Assembly: GCF_016125515.1 (NCBI RefSeq)
Contig: NZ_WGLO01000011.1
Span: 62,001 to 126,000 of the forward strand
DNA from: Hyphomonas sp.
GTDB taxonomy: Bacteria; Pseudomonadota; Alphaproteobacteria; Caulobacterales; Hyphomonadaceae
DNA length: 64,000 nt
Direction of reading: 5' to 3'
Program-made: the position numbers and the translations under genes
Part shown: positions 38,062-47,051 of the stretch, piece by piece
Layout of the letters: each line of letters begins with the position of its first letter
How positions within the stretch are numbered: the stretch's first letter is position 1
The notes under the pieces: generated by a model
Told to the model about the DNA's origin: nothing
Database searches by the model: none
The model's input: the letters and a program-made list of their open reading frames with translations, nothing else

Positions 38062-39282
38062 ATGATCGAGCCCCTGTTCACACCCGCATTCCGTCCGGCC
38101 GAGCCCCGCGGCCTTTGCACCGATTGCGGCGTCTCGCGCATGGCCGATGCCAAAGCGTGCGGGCGGGCCTGCCAGTTCATCCAGCCGGATTATCCCCGCT
38201 TCGAGGCTGCCCTGCATGGCCGCACACGCGACGATCAGAAGGCGGATGAAACGCATTTCGGGGTCTTCCGCCGCATGGTCCGTGCGCGTCTCGCCCCCGC
38301 CCGGGACGGCGCCCAGTGGACCGGCATTGCCACCACGCTCGGCGAAAAACTGCTCGCGGCCGGCCTGGTCGAAGCAGTCCTTACAGTCGCGCCCGATCCG
38401 GAAGACCGCTGGAAGCCGAAGCCCGTGATCGTCACGCGCGCGCAAGACATGGCCGGATGCCGGGGGATGCGGATGGGCTACTCCCCGCTGATCGCGCTGA
38501 TGGAAGAGGTTGCCGCGCGCGGCCTGAAACGGATCGCCCTGATCGGCATTCCCTGCCAGGTCTACGCCCTTCGGGCGCTGGAGGCCGAATTCGGTCTTGA
38601 GAAGTTGTATGTCATCGGCACCCCCTGCTCCGACAATACGACGACGGAGAATTTCCACGACTTCCTCAAACTGCTCGATCCTGAACCGGACACGATTTCC
38701 TATCTCGAGTTCCGCGCGGATTTCCGCGTGGAGCTTCGCTTCGACGACGGCCGGCAGCGTCTGATCCCCTTCCTGTCCCTGCCGATTTCCAAGCTCCCGC
38801 GCGACTTCTTTCCGCTGACCTGCCGGACCTGCGTCGACTATACCAATGCGCTCAGTGATCTGACGGTCGGCTATATGGGCGGCGAGGGCGAACAATGGCT
38901 GATCGTGCGCAATGAACGGGGCGAAGCTCTGCTGGAACTGCTGGGCGACGCGCTGGTGACTTCCGAACCCGGATCGAAGGGAAAACGGGCGCCGCATGTG
39001 GCGGCCTTCATCAAGAATGTCGAATTGGCTGCGGGCGGATTGCCGCTGCGGTCAATGCCGGATTGGGTGCGCCCGCTTGTGTCGTTCCTTCAACCCCGCA
39101 TCGGGCCCAAGGGGCTCGAATTTGCCCGCACGCGCCTCGAAATGAAGGCGGCCGAAACGGTGATCCATCTGCGCCGCGAGGAACCTGCCAAACTGAAGAA
39201 CATGGTGCCGACCCATGTCTGGAAGCTGCTTGCGGCCTACGGGATCATGCCCGCCCCGGGCGAACAGAAAGACCCGGGGTGA
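38062..39282 (+). CDS. bciB: BciB-type ferredoxin-dependent 8-vinyl reductase (FrhB family)
   Basis: A 406-residue flavin/Fe-S protein of the F420-hydrogenase beta-subunit family, most like BciB, which reduces the C8-vinyl group of divinyl chlorophyllide precursors. N-terminal cysteines C19-x2-C22, C33 and C37 (LCTDCGVSRMADAKACGRAC), LHGRTRDDQKADETHFGVFR, GAQWTGIATTLGEKLLAAGL, IGIPCQVYALRALE, YVIGTPCSDNTTTENF and the second cluster LTCRTCVDYTNALSDLTVGYMGG all fit that branch. It lies between ybaB and recR, about 10 kb from the photosynthesis cluster. No other 8-vinyl reductase is in view. Confidence 0.85.
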   Translation: MIEPLFTPAFRPAEPRGLCTDCGVSRMADAKACGRACQFIQPDYPRFEAALHGRTRDDQKADETHFGVFRRMVRARLAPARDGAQWTGIATTLGEKLLAAGLVEAVLTVAPDPEDRWKPKPVIVTRAQDMAGCRGMRMGYSPLIALMEEVAARGLKRIALIGIPCQVYALRALEAEFGLEKLYVIGTPCSDNTTTENFHDFLKLLDPEPDTISYLEFRADFRVELRFDDGRQRLIPFLSLPISKLPRDFFPLTCRTCVDYTNALSDLTVGYMGGEGEQWLIVRNERGEALLELLGDALVTSEPGSKGKRAPHVAAFIKNVELAAGGLPLRSMPDWVRPLVSFLQPRIGPKGLEFARTRLEMKAAETVIHLRREEPAKLKNMVPTHVWKLLAAYGIMPAPGEQKDPG

Positions 39283-39315
39283 CAGATTCCCCGGACTCAC
39301 GCATAACCCCCGCCC

Positions 39316-39921
39316 ATGTCCCAACGCTCTGCTGGCCCTGAACTCCTGCGCCTGATCGACCTGATCGCGAAACTGCCGGGCCTTGGCCCGCGCTCGGCGC
39401 GGCGCGTCGCCCTGCACCTGCTGAAACGCAATGACACGCTGCTGAAGCCGCTCGCCGAGGCGATGGCGGAGGCCGGCGCGAAGATCCAGAAATGCGGGAC
39501 CTGCGGGAACTATGACACCGTTCAGCCCTGCGCGGTTTGCCAGCTGCCCGGCCGCGATGACGGCGTGATCTGCGTGGTCGAGGACGTACCCGACCTCTGG
39601 GCCCTCGAACGCGGCGGCGCGTATCGCGGCCGGTATCATGTACTCGGCGGCGTGCTCTCCGCAATTGACGGGATCGGGCCGGAAGACCTGGGCATCGCGG
39701 CGCTGGTGCGCCGGGTGGAAGCGGGCGGCATCCGCGAAGTGATCCTCGGCCTCAACGCCACCGTCGATGGCCAGACGACCGCGCACTACATAGCCGACCA
39801 GCTGGAAGGCCAGGATGTCGAGGTGACCCGGCTGGCGCACGGCGTGCCGATCGGCGGCGAACTCGACCATCTGGATGACGGCACACTGGCCGCTGCCCTG
39901 CGCTCACGCCGGGGCGTTTAA
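39316..39921 (+). CDS. recR: recombination protein RecR
   Basis: RecFOR-pathway DNA-binding protein (201 aa). Helix-hairpin-helix ([21 protein letters not shown]), zinc finger ([16 protein letters not shown]), Toprim domain ([36 protein letters not shown]) and the C-terminal Walker-B-like motif ([21 protein letters not shown]). 33 bp after bciB, so probably still in the dnaX operon. Confidence 0.96.
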   Translation: MSQRSAGPELLRLIDLIAKLPGLGPRSARRVALHLLKRNDTLLKPLAEAMAEAGAKIQKCGTCGNYDTVQPCAVCQLPGRDDGVICVVEDVPDLWALERGGAYRGRYHVLGGVLSAIDGIGPEDLGIAALVRRVEAGGIREVILGLNATVDGQTTAHYIADQLEGQDVEVTRLAHGVPIGGELDHLDDGTLAAALRSRRGV

Positions 39922-40368
39922 GCCGCCAGCACCGCCGGCCGCAGAGGCCCGGGGCCGGTGCGGTCGGGTGGTTTGTCTGGCGTGCGAAGCTTGGCCCAGG
40001 ACGTGTCGGCGTGGGCGGGTGCGGACAGGGTGTGTACGGAGGGTTTTGCCGCGCACGGCACAGGCTGCGGCACGGCGCGGGGTTCAGGCGCGAAGGCGGC
40101 GGCAAGGCGCGGGGACGACGCAAAAAGTTGGAGGGTAAGCGCGGCCGGGCGCAGCGCGCCGGGTGCGGCGAAGCTGGCGGCAAAATCGGTCGGCAGGTGA
40201 CGCAGGTAGACGCGGCCCCATTTTGTGACGCCGTACCAGTAGGGCACGCCGGGCCCGTACTGCGCGCGCCCAGCGCTTCAGCGCGACCAGCTGAAGGAAG
40301 ATCAGCGGCCCGATCAGGCGCAGGAAGCCGGTAAGGCCGGCAGGCGGGCGGCGGAGCGAATAGGACAT
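39918..40368 (-). pseudogene. frameshifted hypothetical gene (~149 aa if repaired)
   Basis: From ATG 40368 the minus strand reads MSYSLRRPPAGLTGFLRLIG, continuing through LIFLQLVALKRWAR, then shifts frame near 40262-40269 and continues QYGPGVPYWYGVTKWGRVYL to a stop at 39918. The two halves join by removing one base in GCGCGCGC, making RWARQYGPGVPYWYG. The product would be a membrane-associated N-terminus plus a Pro/Ala-rich tail. No named family. Either a real broken gene or a sequencing/assembly slip in the GC repeat. Overlaps the recR end by 4 bases. Confidence 0.6.
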
Positions 40369-40917
40369 CGGACCCGAGGATAGGCCCGGTCGGTGTCCCG
40401 CCGGATTGGCGGGGGCGGATTTTTCCGGATCTGAAGGCGCCGTGCGCTGGAAACGCCGAAAATGCGGGGAGGCGCACGTGTCCGAATGCCCTGTTCTGTC
40501 TGGCTTTCTGGATCCTGGACAACCGCTGCGCGGTTTCCGGGATAACGGGAAAGTTCGGGCGCAAATGAACCGCCGCATCGCCGGAAAGGTCGCGCAAGCG
40601 GGGCCTTGTGCGACCTGATTCGGCCCCTTCGGGGGCAGGTGCGGCGCGGGCGGTGATGCGCGTTCGGGCAAGACTGCCCAGCCGGTGGGCAGATCGCCTG
40701 TCAGGGGAGAAATTCAACACGGGATGAAAGGTCGCGCTTGTAATGCTGCGGCTGCGAGGCAATTGTTGCGATGCAACATGAACCTCAGCCGCACCAGGAT
40801 GGCCACAGCGCCTACGGAGGGCGTTGTCCTGGCAGACGGCAATGCGGGGCGAAATCGAGTTGCGGGAGGAGTTTCCAGCCTGGCCCTGCCCGGCTCTAAC
40901 TCTGAAGGAACTGACTC
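40369..40917. other. 549-bp stretch without a supported gene
   Basis: No convincing gene: short open frames on both strands lack ribosome sites and family-like sequence. It contains a short UUCG-capped hairpin (GCCCC-TTCG-GGGGC, 40623-40636), the second TGTTGC-N3-GCAACA element (40761-40779) and the leader of the UrcA-like gene. A small RNA cannot be excluded. Confidence 0.4.
40761..40779. promoter_or_regulatory. inverted repeat TGTTGC-N3-GCAACA (copy 2)
   Basis: Minus-strand reading ATGTTGCATCGCAACAATT differs from copy 1 (25913-25931) by one base in 19. It lies 138 bases before the UrcA-like gene, in inverted orientation relative to copy 1. Shared operator for one regulator is inferred. 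Confidence 0.5.
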
Positions 40918-41259
40918 ATGATCAAGCTTACTGTATCGGCCCTGTCGGCCGCTGTCCTGCTTTCGCCCGTCGCCCTCGCCGAGGGCTCCAAGCCGGTCAC
41001 CCTGACCCATACCTATGACATGACGCTGGTATCCAGCGAAGCCGGCGCGACCGAGCTTCTGGCCGACCTCACGATCGCCGCCAGGCGCGCCTGCACCTCG
41101 CGCGTGCCGGTGATGGGCAACTATACAGACAAGGCCTGCGCGGAGTCGTTGGTCGTGGCCGCTGTCAAGCAGATCCAGGCCGCCTCCACTGAGGCCGGCA
41201 CCGATCTGGCGCCGACCCTGCAGCAGGTGGCGCAAGTCCAGCTCGCCTCGACGAACTGA
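40918..41259 (+). CDS. UrcA-like small exported protein
   Basis: A 113-residue exported protein. Signal peptide (MIKLTVSALSAAVLLSPVALA), then THTYDMTLVSSEAGATELLADLTIAARRACTSR and KACAESLVVAAVKQIQ, matching the UrcA family pattern (AARxxC and a second Cys). Two Cys could form a disulfide. Role unknown. AAGGAA eight bases before ATG 40918 supports the start. Followed by a strong hairpin at 41314. Confidence 0.7.
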   Translation: MIKLTVSALSAAVLLSPVALAEGSKPVTLTHTYDMTLVSSEAGATELLADLTIAARRACTSRVPVMGNYTDKACAESLVVAAVKQIQAASTEAGTDLAPTLQQVAQVQLASTN

Positions 41260-41313
41260 TCGTTTTCTTCCGGAACAACGCCAGACCACGTTTCCTCCCG
41301 GTCTTCGGCGTTG

Positions 41314-41345
41314 GAGGGGCCATCCCCGGCCAGGGATGGCCCCTC
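41314..41345. terminator. stable hairpin downstream of the UrcA-like gene
   Basis: GAGGGGCCATCCC (41314-41326), loop CGGCCA, GGGATGGCCCCTC (41333-41345): perfect 13-bp arms. No U-tract follows, so it may act as a processing barrier or rho-assisted terminator. Confidence 0.55.
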
Positions 41346-41460
41346 ACTTCGGGTCCAAGATTCCGATCCACCCCAGATTGACGTAGCGTCAAGTTTCCCT
41401 AAGGTAATCTCTGGAGCGGCCCAAGCCGCCCAGTGCCCATAGGGGGCGGGAGGATGACCC

Positions 41461-42087
41461 ATGAGACTGACCCTGGATGCGGCGCCGTCGCGCCTGTCGC
41501 TATCCGTTCTGCTGGCCGTGCCGCTGGTCTATGCGCTGTTCCTGGCCGCGAGCCTGCTGATCAAGGTGGACGAGCTGGTGCTGACCAAGGCGCCGGAGCG
41601 GCTGCTGACACCGATAGTGGCGGCGCCGGAGACATTGCTGACGCCAGAGACCAAGCCGCCGATCACGCCGCAGACACTGATCGAGCAGCCGCCCGCATTC
41701 GAGCGCCCGCATATCGAGACGACGGGCAGCGCCCCGACCTACATATTCACGGCACCGGAATCCGACATCTTCACGATCGGCAAGCTCCAGCCGCCGGTGG
41801 CGGCCGTGATCCCGGTCGCCGGGCGCAATATCGAAGCGCTGCGTGCGCCGGCGCCTTCGGTTCCGGCCGCCGCCATGACGCGCGGGATTTCCGGCAGCTG
41901 TGATGTGATGTTCGATGTGGATGTGCGCGGGCGGCCCTTCAACCTGACCGCTCAGTGCACGAACGACATCTTCAAGGCTGAAGCCATCCGTGCGGTGAGC
42001 AAGGCCGAGTTCCTGCCGAAAGTGCGCAATGGCGCGCCGGTGGAGCAACGCGGCGCGATCTATCCGATCGAATTCATTGTGAAGTGA
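41461..42087 (+). CDS. TonB-like energy-transducer C-terminal domain protein
   Basis: A 208-residue bitopic protein: one N-terminal membrane helix (LSLSVLLAVPLVYALFLAASLL), a Pro/Thr-rich periplasmic spacer, and a C-terminal TonB-like domain (GSCDVMFDVDVRGRPFNLTA, QCTNDIFKAEAIRAVSKAEF, RGAIYPIEFIVK). Predicted to link inner-membrane energy to outer-membrane receptors, although no exbB/exbD genes are adjacent. GGGAGGATGACCC precedes ATG 41461. Convergent with typA. Confidence 0.78.
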   Translation: MRLTLDAAPSRLSLSVLLAVPLVYALFLAASLLIKVDELVLTKAPERLLTPIVAAPETLLTPETKPPITPQTLIEQPPAFERPHIETTGSAPTYIFTAPESDIFTIGKLQPPVAAVIPVAGRNIEALRAPAPSVPAAAMTRGISGSCDVMFDVDVRGRPFNLTAQCTNDIFKAEAIRAVSKAEFLPKVRNGAPVEQRGAIYPIEFIVK

Positions 42088-42103
42088 CGCGGAGGCCCGG
42101 CGC

Positions 42104-42129
42104 GGCCCTCTCCGTCAACCGGGAGGGCC
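42104..42129. terminator. hairpin between convergent tonB-like gene and typA
   Basis: GGCCCTC (42104-42110), 12-base loop, GAGGGCC (42123-42129): perfect 7-bp arms in the 61-bp gap between two convergent genes. No U-run; assignment tentative. Confidence 0.35.
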
Positions 42130-42148
42130 AGCCGGAGACTTCGCGGCC

Positions 42149-43981
42149 TCAGGCGTCGGCGCTGGTCTTGGACTGGCGCTTGCGCACGTTCGGGTCGAGA
42201 TGGACCTTCCGTAGGCGGATCGATTTCGGCGTGACTTCGACCAGCTCGTCATCGGCGATATAGGCGAGCGACTTTTCCAGCGTCATCAGGAGCGGCGCCG
42301 TGAGACGGACGGCTTCGTCCGAACCGGAGGCGCGCATGTTGGTAAGCTTCTTGCCCTTAAGGACGTTCACTTCGAGATCGTTGTCGCGGTTGTGCTCGCC
42401 GACGATCATGCCGCCATAAACCTTCGTTCCCGGATGGATCATCATCGGGCCGCGGTCTTCGAGGTTCCAGAGCGCGAAAGCGACGGCCTCGCCCTGCTCC
42501 ATGGCGATCAGCACGCCGGTATGGCGGCCCTGGATCCGGCCCTTGTGCGGGGCATATTCGTGAAAGATGCGGTTCATGATGGCGGTGCCGCGCGTGTCGG
42601 ACAACAGTTCGCCCTGATAGCCGATCAGGCCGCGCGTCGGCGCGTGGAAGACAAGACGCGTGCGGCCGACGCCCGAGGGGCGCATGTCGAGCATCTCGGC
42701 TTTGCGCTCGGCCATCTTCTGCACGACGATACCGGAATGTTCGTCATCGACGTCGATGATGACTTCCTCGATCGGCTCGAGTTTTTCGCCGCTTTCGCTG
42801 GTCTGCATGACGACCTGCGGACGGGCGACGCCGAGTTCGTAGCCTTCACGGCGCATGGTTTCGATCAGCACGGCGAGCTGGAGTTCGCCGCGGCCGGAGA
42901 CGGTGAAGGCTTCGGCATCGGTGGCGCGCTCGACCTTCAGCGCGACGTTGCCTTCGGCCTCTTTCTGGAGGCGGTCCCAGATCATCCGTGACGTGACTTT
43001 CGTGCCCTCGGTGCCGGCGAGCGGCGAGTCGTTGACGCGGAAGGTCATCGAGATGGTCGGCGGGTCGATCGGGCGCGCTTCGAGCGGCTGGGTGACGGAC
43101 GGATCGCAGAACGTGTCGGCGACGTTGGCCTTGGTCATGCCGGCCAACGAGACGATGTCGCCCGCCTGGCCTTCTTCGACGGGCACGCGCTCAAGGCCGC
43201 GGAAGGCGAGCACTTTCGAGATGCGCCCCTGCTCCACGAGCTGGCCGTCGCGCGAGAGGACCTTGACGGTCTGGTTCGGCTTGACCGAGCCGGACAGGAC
43301 GCGGCCGGTGAGGATGCGGCCAAGGAACGGGTCGGCGGAGATGGTGGTGGCGAGGAAGCGGAAAGGGCCTTCCTCGACGCGCGGCACCGGCACATGATCG
43401 ACGACGAGCTGGAACAGTTCGTCCATGTTGGCGACGGGGGTTTCGTATTGTTTCGACATCCAGCCATTCTTGGCCGAGCCGTAGAGAATCGGGAAATCGA
43501 GCTGCTCGTCGGTGGCGTCAAGGTTGGCGAAGAGGTCGAAGACCTCGTTGACGACCTCGTCCGGGCGGCGCTCCGGCTTGTCGATCTTGTTGACGGCTAC
43601 GATCGGACGCAGGCCGCATTTGAGGGCTTTGGAGACCACGAACTTGGTCTGCGGCATCGGGCCTTCGGAGGAGTCAACGAGCACGATCGCGCCGTCCACC
43701 ATGTCGAGGATACGCTCCACCTCGCCGCCGAAATCGGCGTGGCCGGGCGTGTCGACGATGTTGATCCGGTAGCCGTTCCACTCCACCGAGGTGGTCTTGG
43801 CGAGGATCGTGATGCCGCGCTCTTTCTCCAGATCGTTGGAGTCCATCATGCGTTCGGCGGTCTTCTCGTTCTGGCGGAATGTGCCGGATTGTTTGAGAAG
43901 CTCGTCCACAAGCGTGGTCTTGCCGTGGTCAACGTGCGCGATAATCGCGATATTGCGCATCTTTTCGATCGGGGTCGTCAT
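42149..43981 (-). CDS. typA: ribosome-associated GTPase TypA/BipA
   Basis: Translational GTPase (610 aa) that binds the ribosome and aids assembly and stress growth. G1 IIAHVDHGKTTLVDELL, switch I ERGITILAK, G3 VDTPGHADFGGEV, G4 AVNKIDKPERRPDEV; later domains include GRGELQLAVLIETMRREGYE and the TypA-specific C-terminus (GLIGYQGELLSDTRGTAIMN). ATG 43981 (MTTPIEKMRNIAII) is chosen; the open frame upstream to 44089 is basic and non-conserved. Divergent from the glycosyltransferase at 44193. Confidence 0.96.
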   Translation of the reverse strand: MTTPIEKMRNIAIIAHVDHGKTTLVDELLKQSGTFRQNEKTAERMMDSNDLEKERGITILAKTTSVEWNGYRINIVDTPGHADFGGEVERILDMVDGAIVLVDSSEGPMPQTKFVVSKALKCGLRPIVAVNKIDKPERRPDEVVNEVFDLFANLDATDEQLDFPILYGSAKNGWMSKQYETPVANMDELFQLVVDHVPVPRVEEGPFRFLATTISADPFLGRILTGRVLSGSVKPNQTVKVLSRDGQLVEQGRISKVLAFRGLERVPVEEGQAGDIVSLAGMTKANVADTFCDPSVTQPLEARPIDPPTISMTFRVNDSPLAGTEGTKVTSRMIWDRLQKEAEGNVALKVERATDAEAFTVSGRGELQLAVLIETMRREGYELGVARPQVVMQTSESGEKLEPIEEVIIDVDDEHSGIVVQKMAERKAEMLDMRPSGVGRTRLVFHAPTRGLIGYQGELLSDTRGTAIMNRIFHEYAPHKGRIQGRHTGVLIAMEQGEAVAFALWNLEDRGPMMIHPGTKVYGGMIVGEHNRDNDLEVNVLKGKKLTNMRASGSDEAVRLTAPLLMTLEKSLAYIADDELVEVTPKSIRLRKVHLDPNVRKRQSKTSADA

Positions 43982-44192
43982 AGGGCGGGCTTTCCGGCGG
44001 GCGGCGTTCGGGAGGAGAACGGGCTTTTGAGGGTGGGTTTGGCGCGCACGTAGCAGAGGTCTGCGGGTTTGACCATGCCGGCGCGGCATCGGACACTTAT
44101 TGTGACCGCGTTTCTTGCCAAAACCGTCCTACTATGGCGAGAATATTGCATTGACCGGCCAGTTCCAGCCAAGCTTCTGCGAGAAAAGACCC

Positions 44193-45158
44193 ATGTTGGT
44201 AAGTGTTGTCCTACCTTGTTTCAACGGGGCCTCCACGCTTGCCGTGATGCTCGATTCACTGGTCGCGCAGACCTATGAGGGCGAATGGGAGCTGGTTTTC
44301 GTCAATAACGGCTCAACCGACAATTCCGTCGAGATCGCCCAGAGCTATGCCGACCGGCTGAACCTGCGGGTGGTGCAGGCCTATATCGGCCACGGCCCGC
44401 GCGGCTATGTGGGCCATTCCTACAATGTGGGCTTCCGGGCCGCCAAGGGCGACCTGATCCTGGTGGCGGAATCGGACGACGAGGCGGATCCGGACTGGAT
44501 GCGCCATATGGTGAAGGCGCTTGAAACCTGCGACCTGGCCGCGCCCTGCCTGGAATATGAGCGCCTCAACCCGCCCTCCATGACCTGGGGCAAGGATGGC
44601 GGCATGCAGGGCCGGGCCGAGGGCCTGCCGACCTATGTCGGCCCCCTGCACCTGCCCTTCGCCGCCGGCAATGCCATCGGCATGACCCGCGCCTGCTATG
44701 AGCGCGTCGGCGACCCGACCGACTGGTTGGTGGCGTCCTGGGACGTCGACTATTGTTGGCGCACGCAGCTCGCCGGCATGAAGTTCAACTATGTGCCCGA
44801 CGCCGTGATGCATTACCGGCTGCGCTCCACCTACAAGGCCCGGTTCACCCAGGCCCGCAACTGGGTGCGCGGCCACGTGAAGCTGCACATCCGCTATGGC
44901 ATGCGGCCCTGGTGGCGCTACCTCGCGTTCAGCCTGTGGCGGCTGGCCCGCGCCGGCGTGCTGATGGTGTTCGGCCCGATCTTCACCAAGCGCCCGCCGG
45001 CCTATTTCGCCTTCGACTGGGGCTCTGCCCTCGGCCAGGTGGAATCCTTCCCGCAGGTGCTGAAAGCGCAGCTGGAAAACGCCAAGCCCGACGAGAACAT
45101 CCTGAATGGGCGCAAGCCGGAAGGTCCGCAGACCTTCATCGCCATTCCGGAAGCTTGA
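44193..45158 (+). CDS. family 2 glycosyltransferase
   Basis: A 321-residue GT-A-fold glycosyltransferase acting at the cytoplasmic face of the membrane. MLVSVVLPCFNGASTLAVML at the start, NNGSTDNSVEIAQSY, the nucleotide-sugar metal motif LVAESDDEADPDWM and the acceptor-side SWDVDYCWRTQLAG. A C-terminal hydrophobic segment (AFSLWRLARAGVLMVFGPIF) may associate with the membrane. Acceptor and sugar unknown. ATG 44193 fits the family start; the frame is open back to 44115. Confidence 0.9.
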   Translation: MLVSVVLPCFNGASTLAVMLDSLVAQTYEGEWELVFVNNGSTDNSVEIAQSYADRLNLRVVQAYIGHGPRGYVGHSYNVGFRAAKGDLILVAESDDEADPDWMRHMVKALETCDLAAPCLEYERLNPPSMTWGKDGGMQGRAEGLPTYVGPLHLPFAAGNAIGMTRACYERVGDPTDWLVASWDVDYCWRTQLAGMKFNYVPDAVMHYRLRSTYKARFTQARNWVRGHVKLHIRYGMRPWWRYLAFSLWRLARAGVLMVFGPIFTKRPPAYFAFDWGSALGQVESFPQVLKAQLENAKPDENILNGRKPEGPQTFIAIPEA

Positions 45159-45191
45159 CGCGGGCGCCCTGCCCGGCCAGTCCGTAGGGCG

Positions 45192-45956
45192 ATGACACCG
45201 CCCTTCACCACAGCCGCCGCCTTGTCCGGGATTCCCGGCATCCGCCATGGATTCTTCGGGCGCCGGGGCGGCGTTTCCGGCGGGATCTACGACAGCCTGA
45301 ACTCGGGCGAAGGCTCCGGCGACGCGCCGCGCAACATTGCCGAGAACCGGGCGCGGATTTCCGGGGCGATGGGCGCGCGCTGGCTGCTCTCCTGCTACCA
45401 GGTGCATTCGCCGGATGTGGTGCGCGTGACCGCGCCGTGGGACGAACGCCCGAAGGCGGACGCGATGGTGACCGACCGGCCGGAGCTGGGCCTCTGCATC
45501 CTTTCGGCAGACTGTACGCCGGTGTTGTTTGCAGACCCGCAAGCGCAGGTCATCGGCGCCGCGCATGCCGGATGGAAAGGCGCCCATGCGGGCGTGCTGC
45601 AGCGCACGCTGGATGCCATGCAAGCGCTGGGCGCCGAGCGCACGCGCATCCGGGCCGCCATCGGCCCGACGATCCAGCAGGCCAGCTATGAGGTGGGCCC
45701 GGAATTCCGCGACAGTTTCCTTAGCCTCGACGGGGCAAGCGAAGACCTGTTCGTGACCGGCAAGGGCGACCGGTTCCATTTCGATCTGCCGGGCTTCTGC
45801 GGACGCCAGCTGAACGCCGCCGGGATAGGCCAGGTGGAAAATCTTGGCCTCGATACCTGCGCACTGGAGGAAATCTATTTCTCCAACCGCCGCCGCAACC
45901 TGCGCGGAGAGGCAGATTATGGCCGGAACGCCTCAGTGATCGTGATTTCCGGTTAA
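45192..45956 (+). CDS. pgeF: PgeF/YfiH family peptidoglycan-editing protein (laccase-domain)
   Basis: A 254-residue copper/zinc-type laccase-domain protein of the PgeF/YfiH family, known to edit mis-incorporated peptidoglycan precursors. Motifs: [63 protein letters not shown] and [20 protein letters not shown]. The His/Cys ligands (H in QVHS, C in [10 protein letters not shown] in AAHAGWKGA) are present. Weak upstream ribosome site. Precedes prs on the same strand. Confidence 0.92.
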   Translation: MTPPFTTAAALSGIPGIRHGFFGRRGGVSGGIYDSLNSGEGSGDAPRNIAENRARISGAMGARWLLSCYQVHSPDVVRVTAPWDERPKADAMVTDRPELGLCILSADCTPVLFADPQAQVIGAAHAGWKGAHAGVLQRTLDAMQALGAERTRIRAAIGPTIQQASYEVGPEFRDSFLSLDGASEDLFVTGKGDRFHFDLPGFCGRQLNAAGIGQVENLGLDTCALEEIYFSNRRRNLRGEADYGRNASVIVISG

Positions 45957-46045
45957 ACTCACCGAATCCAGTTTTCCGTGGCTTGCGACTCGCAGCCGCC
46001 TGTTACAAAAGCGTCGCGAGCCGGGCAGCAGAGGGTCGACGCGAC

Positions 46046-46981
46046 ATGAAACTTATTTCCTGCAACGCGAACAGGCCGCTTTCCGAAGCCATCGCCGACT
46101 ATCTGGACATGCGGCTGACGCGGTCCGAGGTCAAAACCTTCGCCGACCAGGAAATCTTCGTGCGCATCGACGAGAACGTGCGCGGCGAGGATGTGTTCGT
46201 CATCCAGTCGACCTCCTACCCCGCCAACGACAACCTGATGCAACTGCTGATCATGATGGACGCGCTGCGGCGCGCCTCGGCCCGGCGCATCACGGCGGTG
46301 ATCCCCTATTTCGGCTATGCCCGGCAGGATCGCAAAACCGATGGCCGCACGCCGATTTCAGCCAAACTGGTGGCGAACCTGATTTCCGCCTCCGGCGCTG
46401 ACCGCGTGCTGACGGTCGACCTGCATGCCGGGCAGATCCAGGGCTTCTTCGATATCCCGACCGACAACCTGTTCGGCGGCCCTGTGATGATCGACGACAT
46501 CAAGGAACGCTTCGGCAAGGACAAGATCGTGATGGTTTCGCCCGACGTCGGCGGCGTGGTGCGCGCCCGGGCGCTGGCCAACAAGCTAAACGCGGACCTT
46601 GCCATTGTCGACAAGCGCCGCCCAGAAGCGGGCAAGTCCGAAGTGATGAACATCATCGGCGATGTCAGCGGCAAGGCCTGCATCATGCTCGACGATATCT
46701 GCGACTCCGGTGGCACGCTGGCGAATGCCGCTGCGGCGCTGAAGGATCAGGGCGCGGTGTCCGTGTCGGCTTATGTCACGCACGGCGTGCTGTCGGGCAA
46801 TGCCGTGCAGCGGATTGAGAAATCGGTACTGGACGAGCTGGTGATGACCGACACGATCCAACCGTCGGAAGCGGCGCAGAAATCCAATAAGATCCGTGTG
46901 CTGCCGATGTCGCCCCTGCTGGGCGAGGCCATCCGCAGGATCGCCAACGAGGAAAGCGTGTCGAAACTGTTCGACCGCTAG
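46046..46981 (+). CDS. prs: ribose-phosphate pyrophosphokinase Prs
   Basis: Cytoplasmic enzyme (311 aa) making PRPP from ribose-5-phosphate and ATP, feeding nucleotide, His and Trp synthesis. [20 protein letters not shown] at the start, [20 protein letters not shown], the flexible-loop Lys region [19 protein letters not shown] and the PRPP-binding [21 protein letters not shown] 46046 fits the family start. A strong terminator directly follows. Confidence 0.97.
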   Translation: MKLISCNANRPLSEAIADYLDMRLTRSEVKTFADQEIFVRIDENVRGEDVFVIQSTSYPANDNLMQLLIMMDALRRASARRITAVIPYFGYARQDRKTDGRTPISAKLVANLISASGADRVLTVDLHAGQIQGFFDIPTDNLFGGPVMIDDIKERFGKDKIVMVSPDVGGVVRARALANKLNADLAIVDKRRPEAGKSEVMNIIGDVSGKACIMLDDICDSGGTLANAAAALKDQGAVSVSAYVTHGVLSGNAVQRIEKSVLDELVMTDTIQPSEAAQKSNKIRVLPMSPLLGEAIRRIANEESVSKLFDR

Positions 46982-47000
46982 GCTACCGCCCCCTCGATGA

Positions 47001-47035
47001 AAAAGCCCCGCATGGCGCGACCATGCGGGGCTTTT
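47001..47035. terminator. strong intrinsic terminator after prs
   Basis: AAAAGCCCCGCATGG (47001-47015), loop CGCGA, CCATGCGGGGCTTTT (47021-47035): perfect 15-bp arms flanked by A-run and T-run, followed by more T. It can stop transcription from both prs and the convergent M56-M23 gene (end 47052). Confidence 0.9.
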
Positions 47036-47051
47036 CTTTTCGGGTCTTGGC

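Noticed and set aside
36112-38997. A 961-codon open frame on the minus strand
   Set aside because: Antisense to dnaX, ybaB and bciB; a product of high GC content with no domain signal.
40406-40618. A 70-codon plus-strand frame before the UrcA-like gene
   Set aside because: No ribosome site, no conserved pattern, and it ends far from any operon partner.
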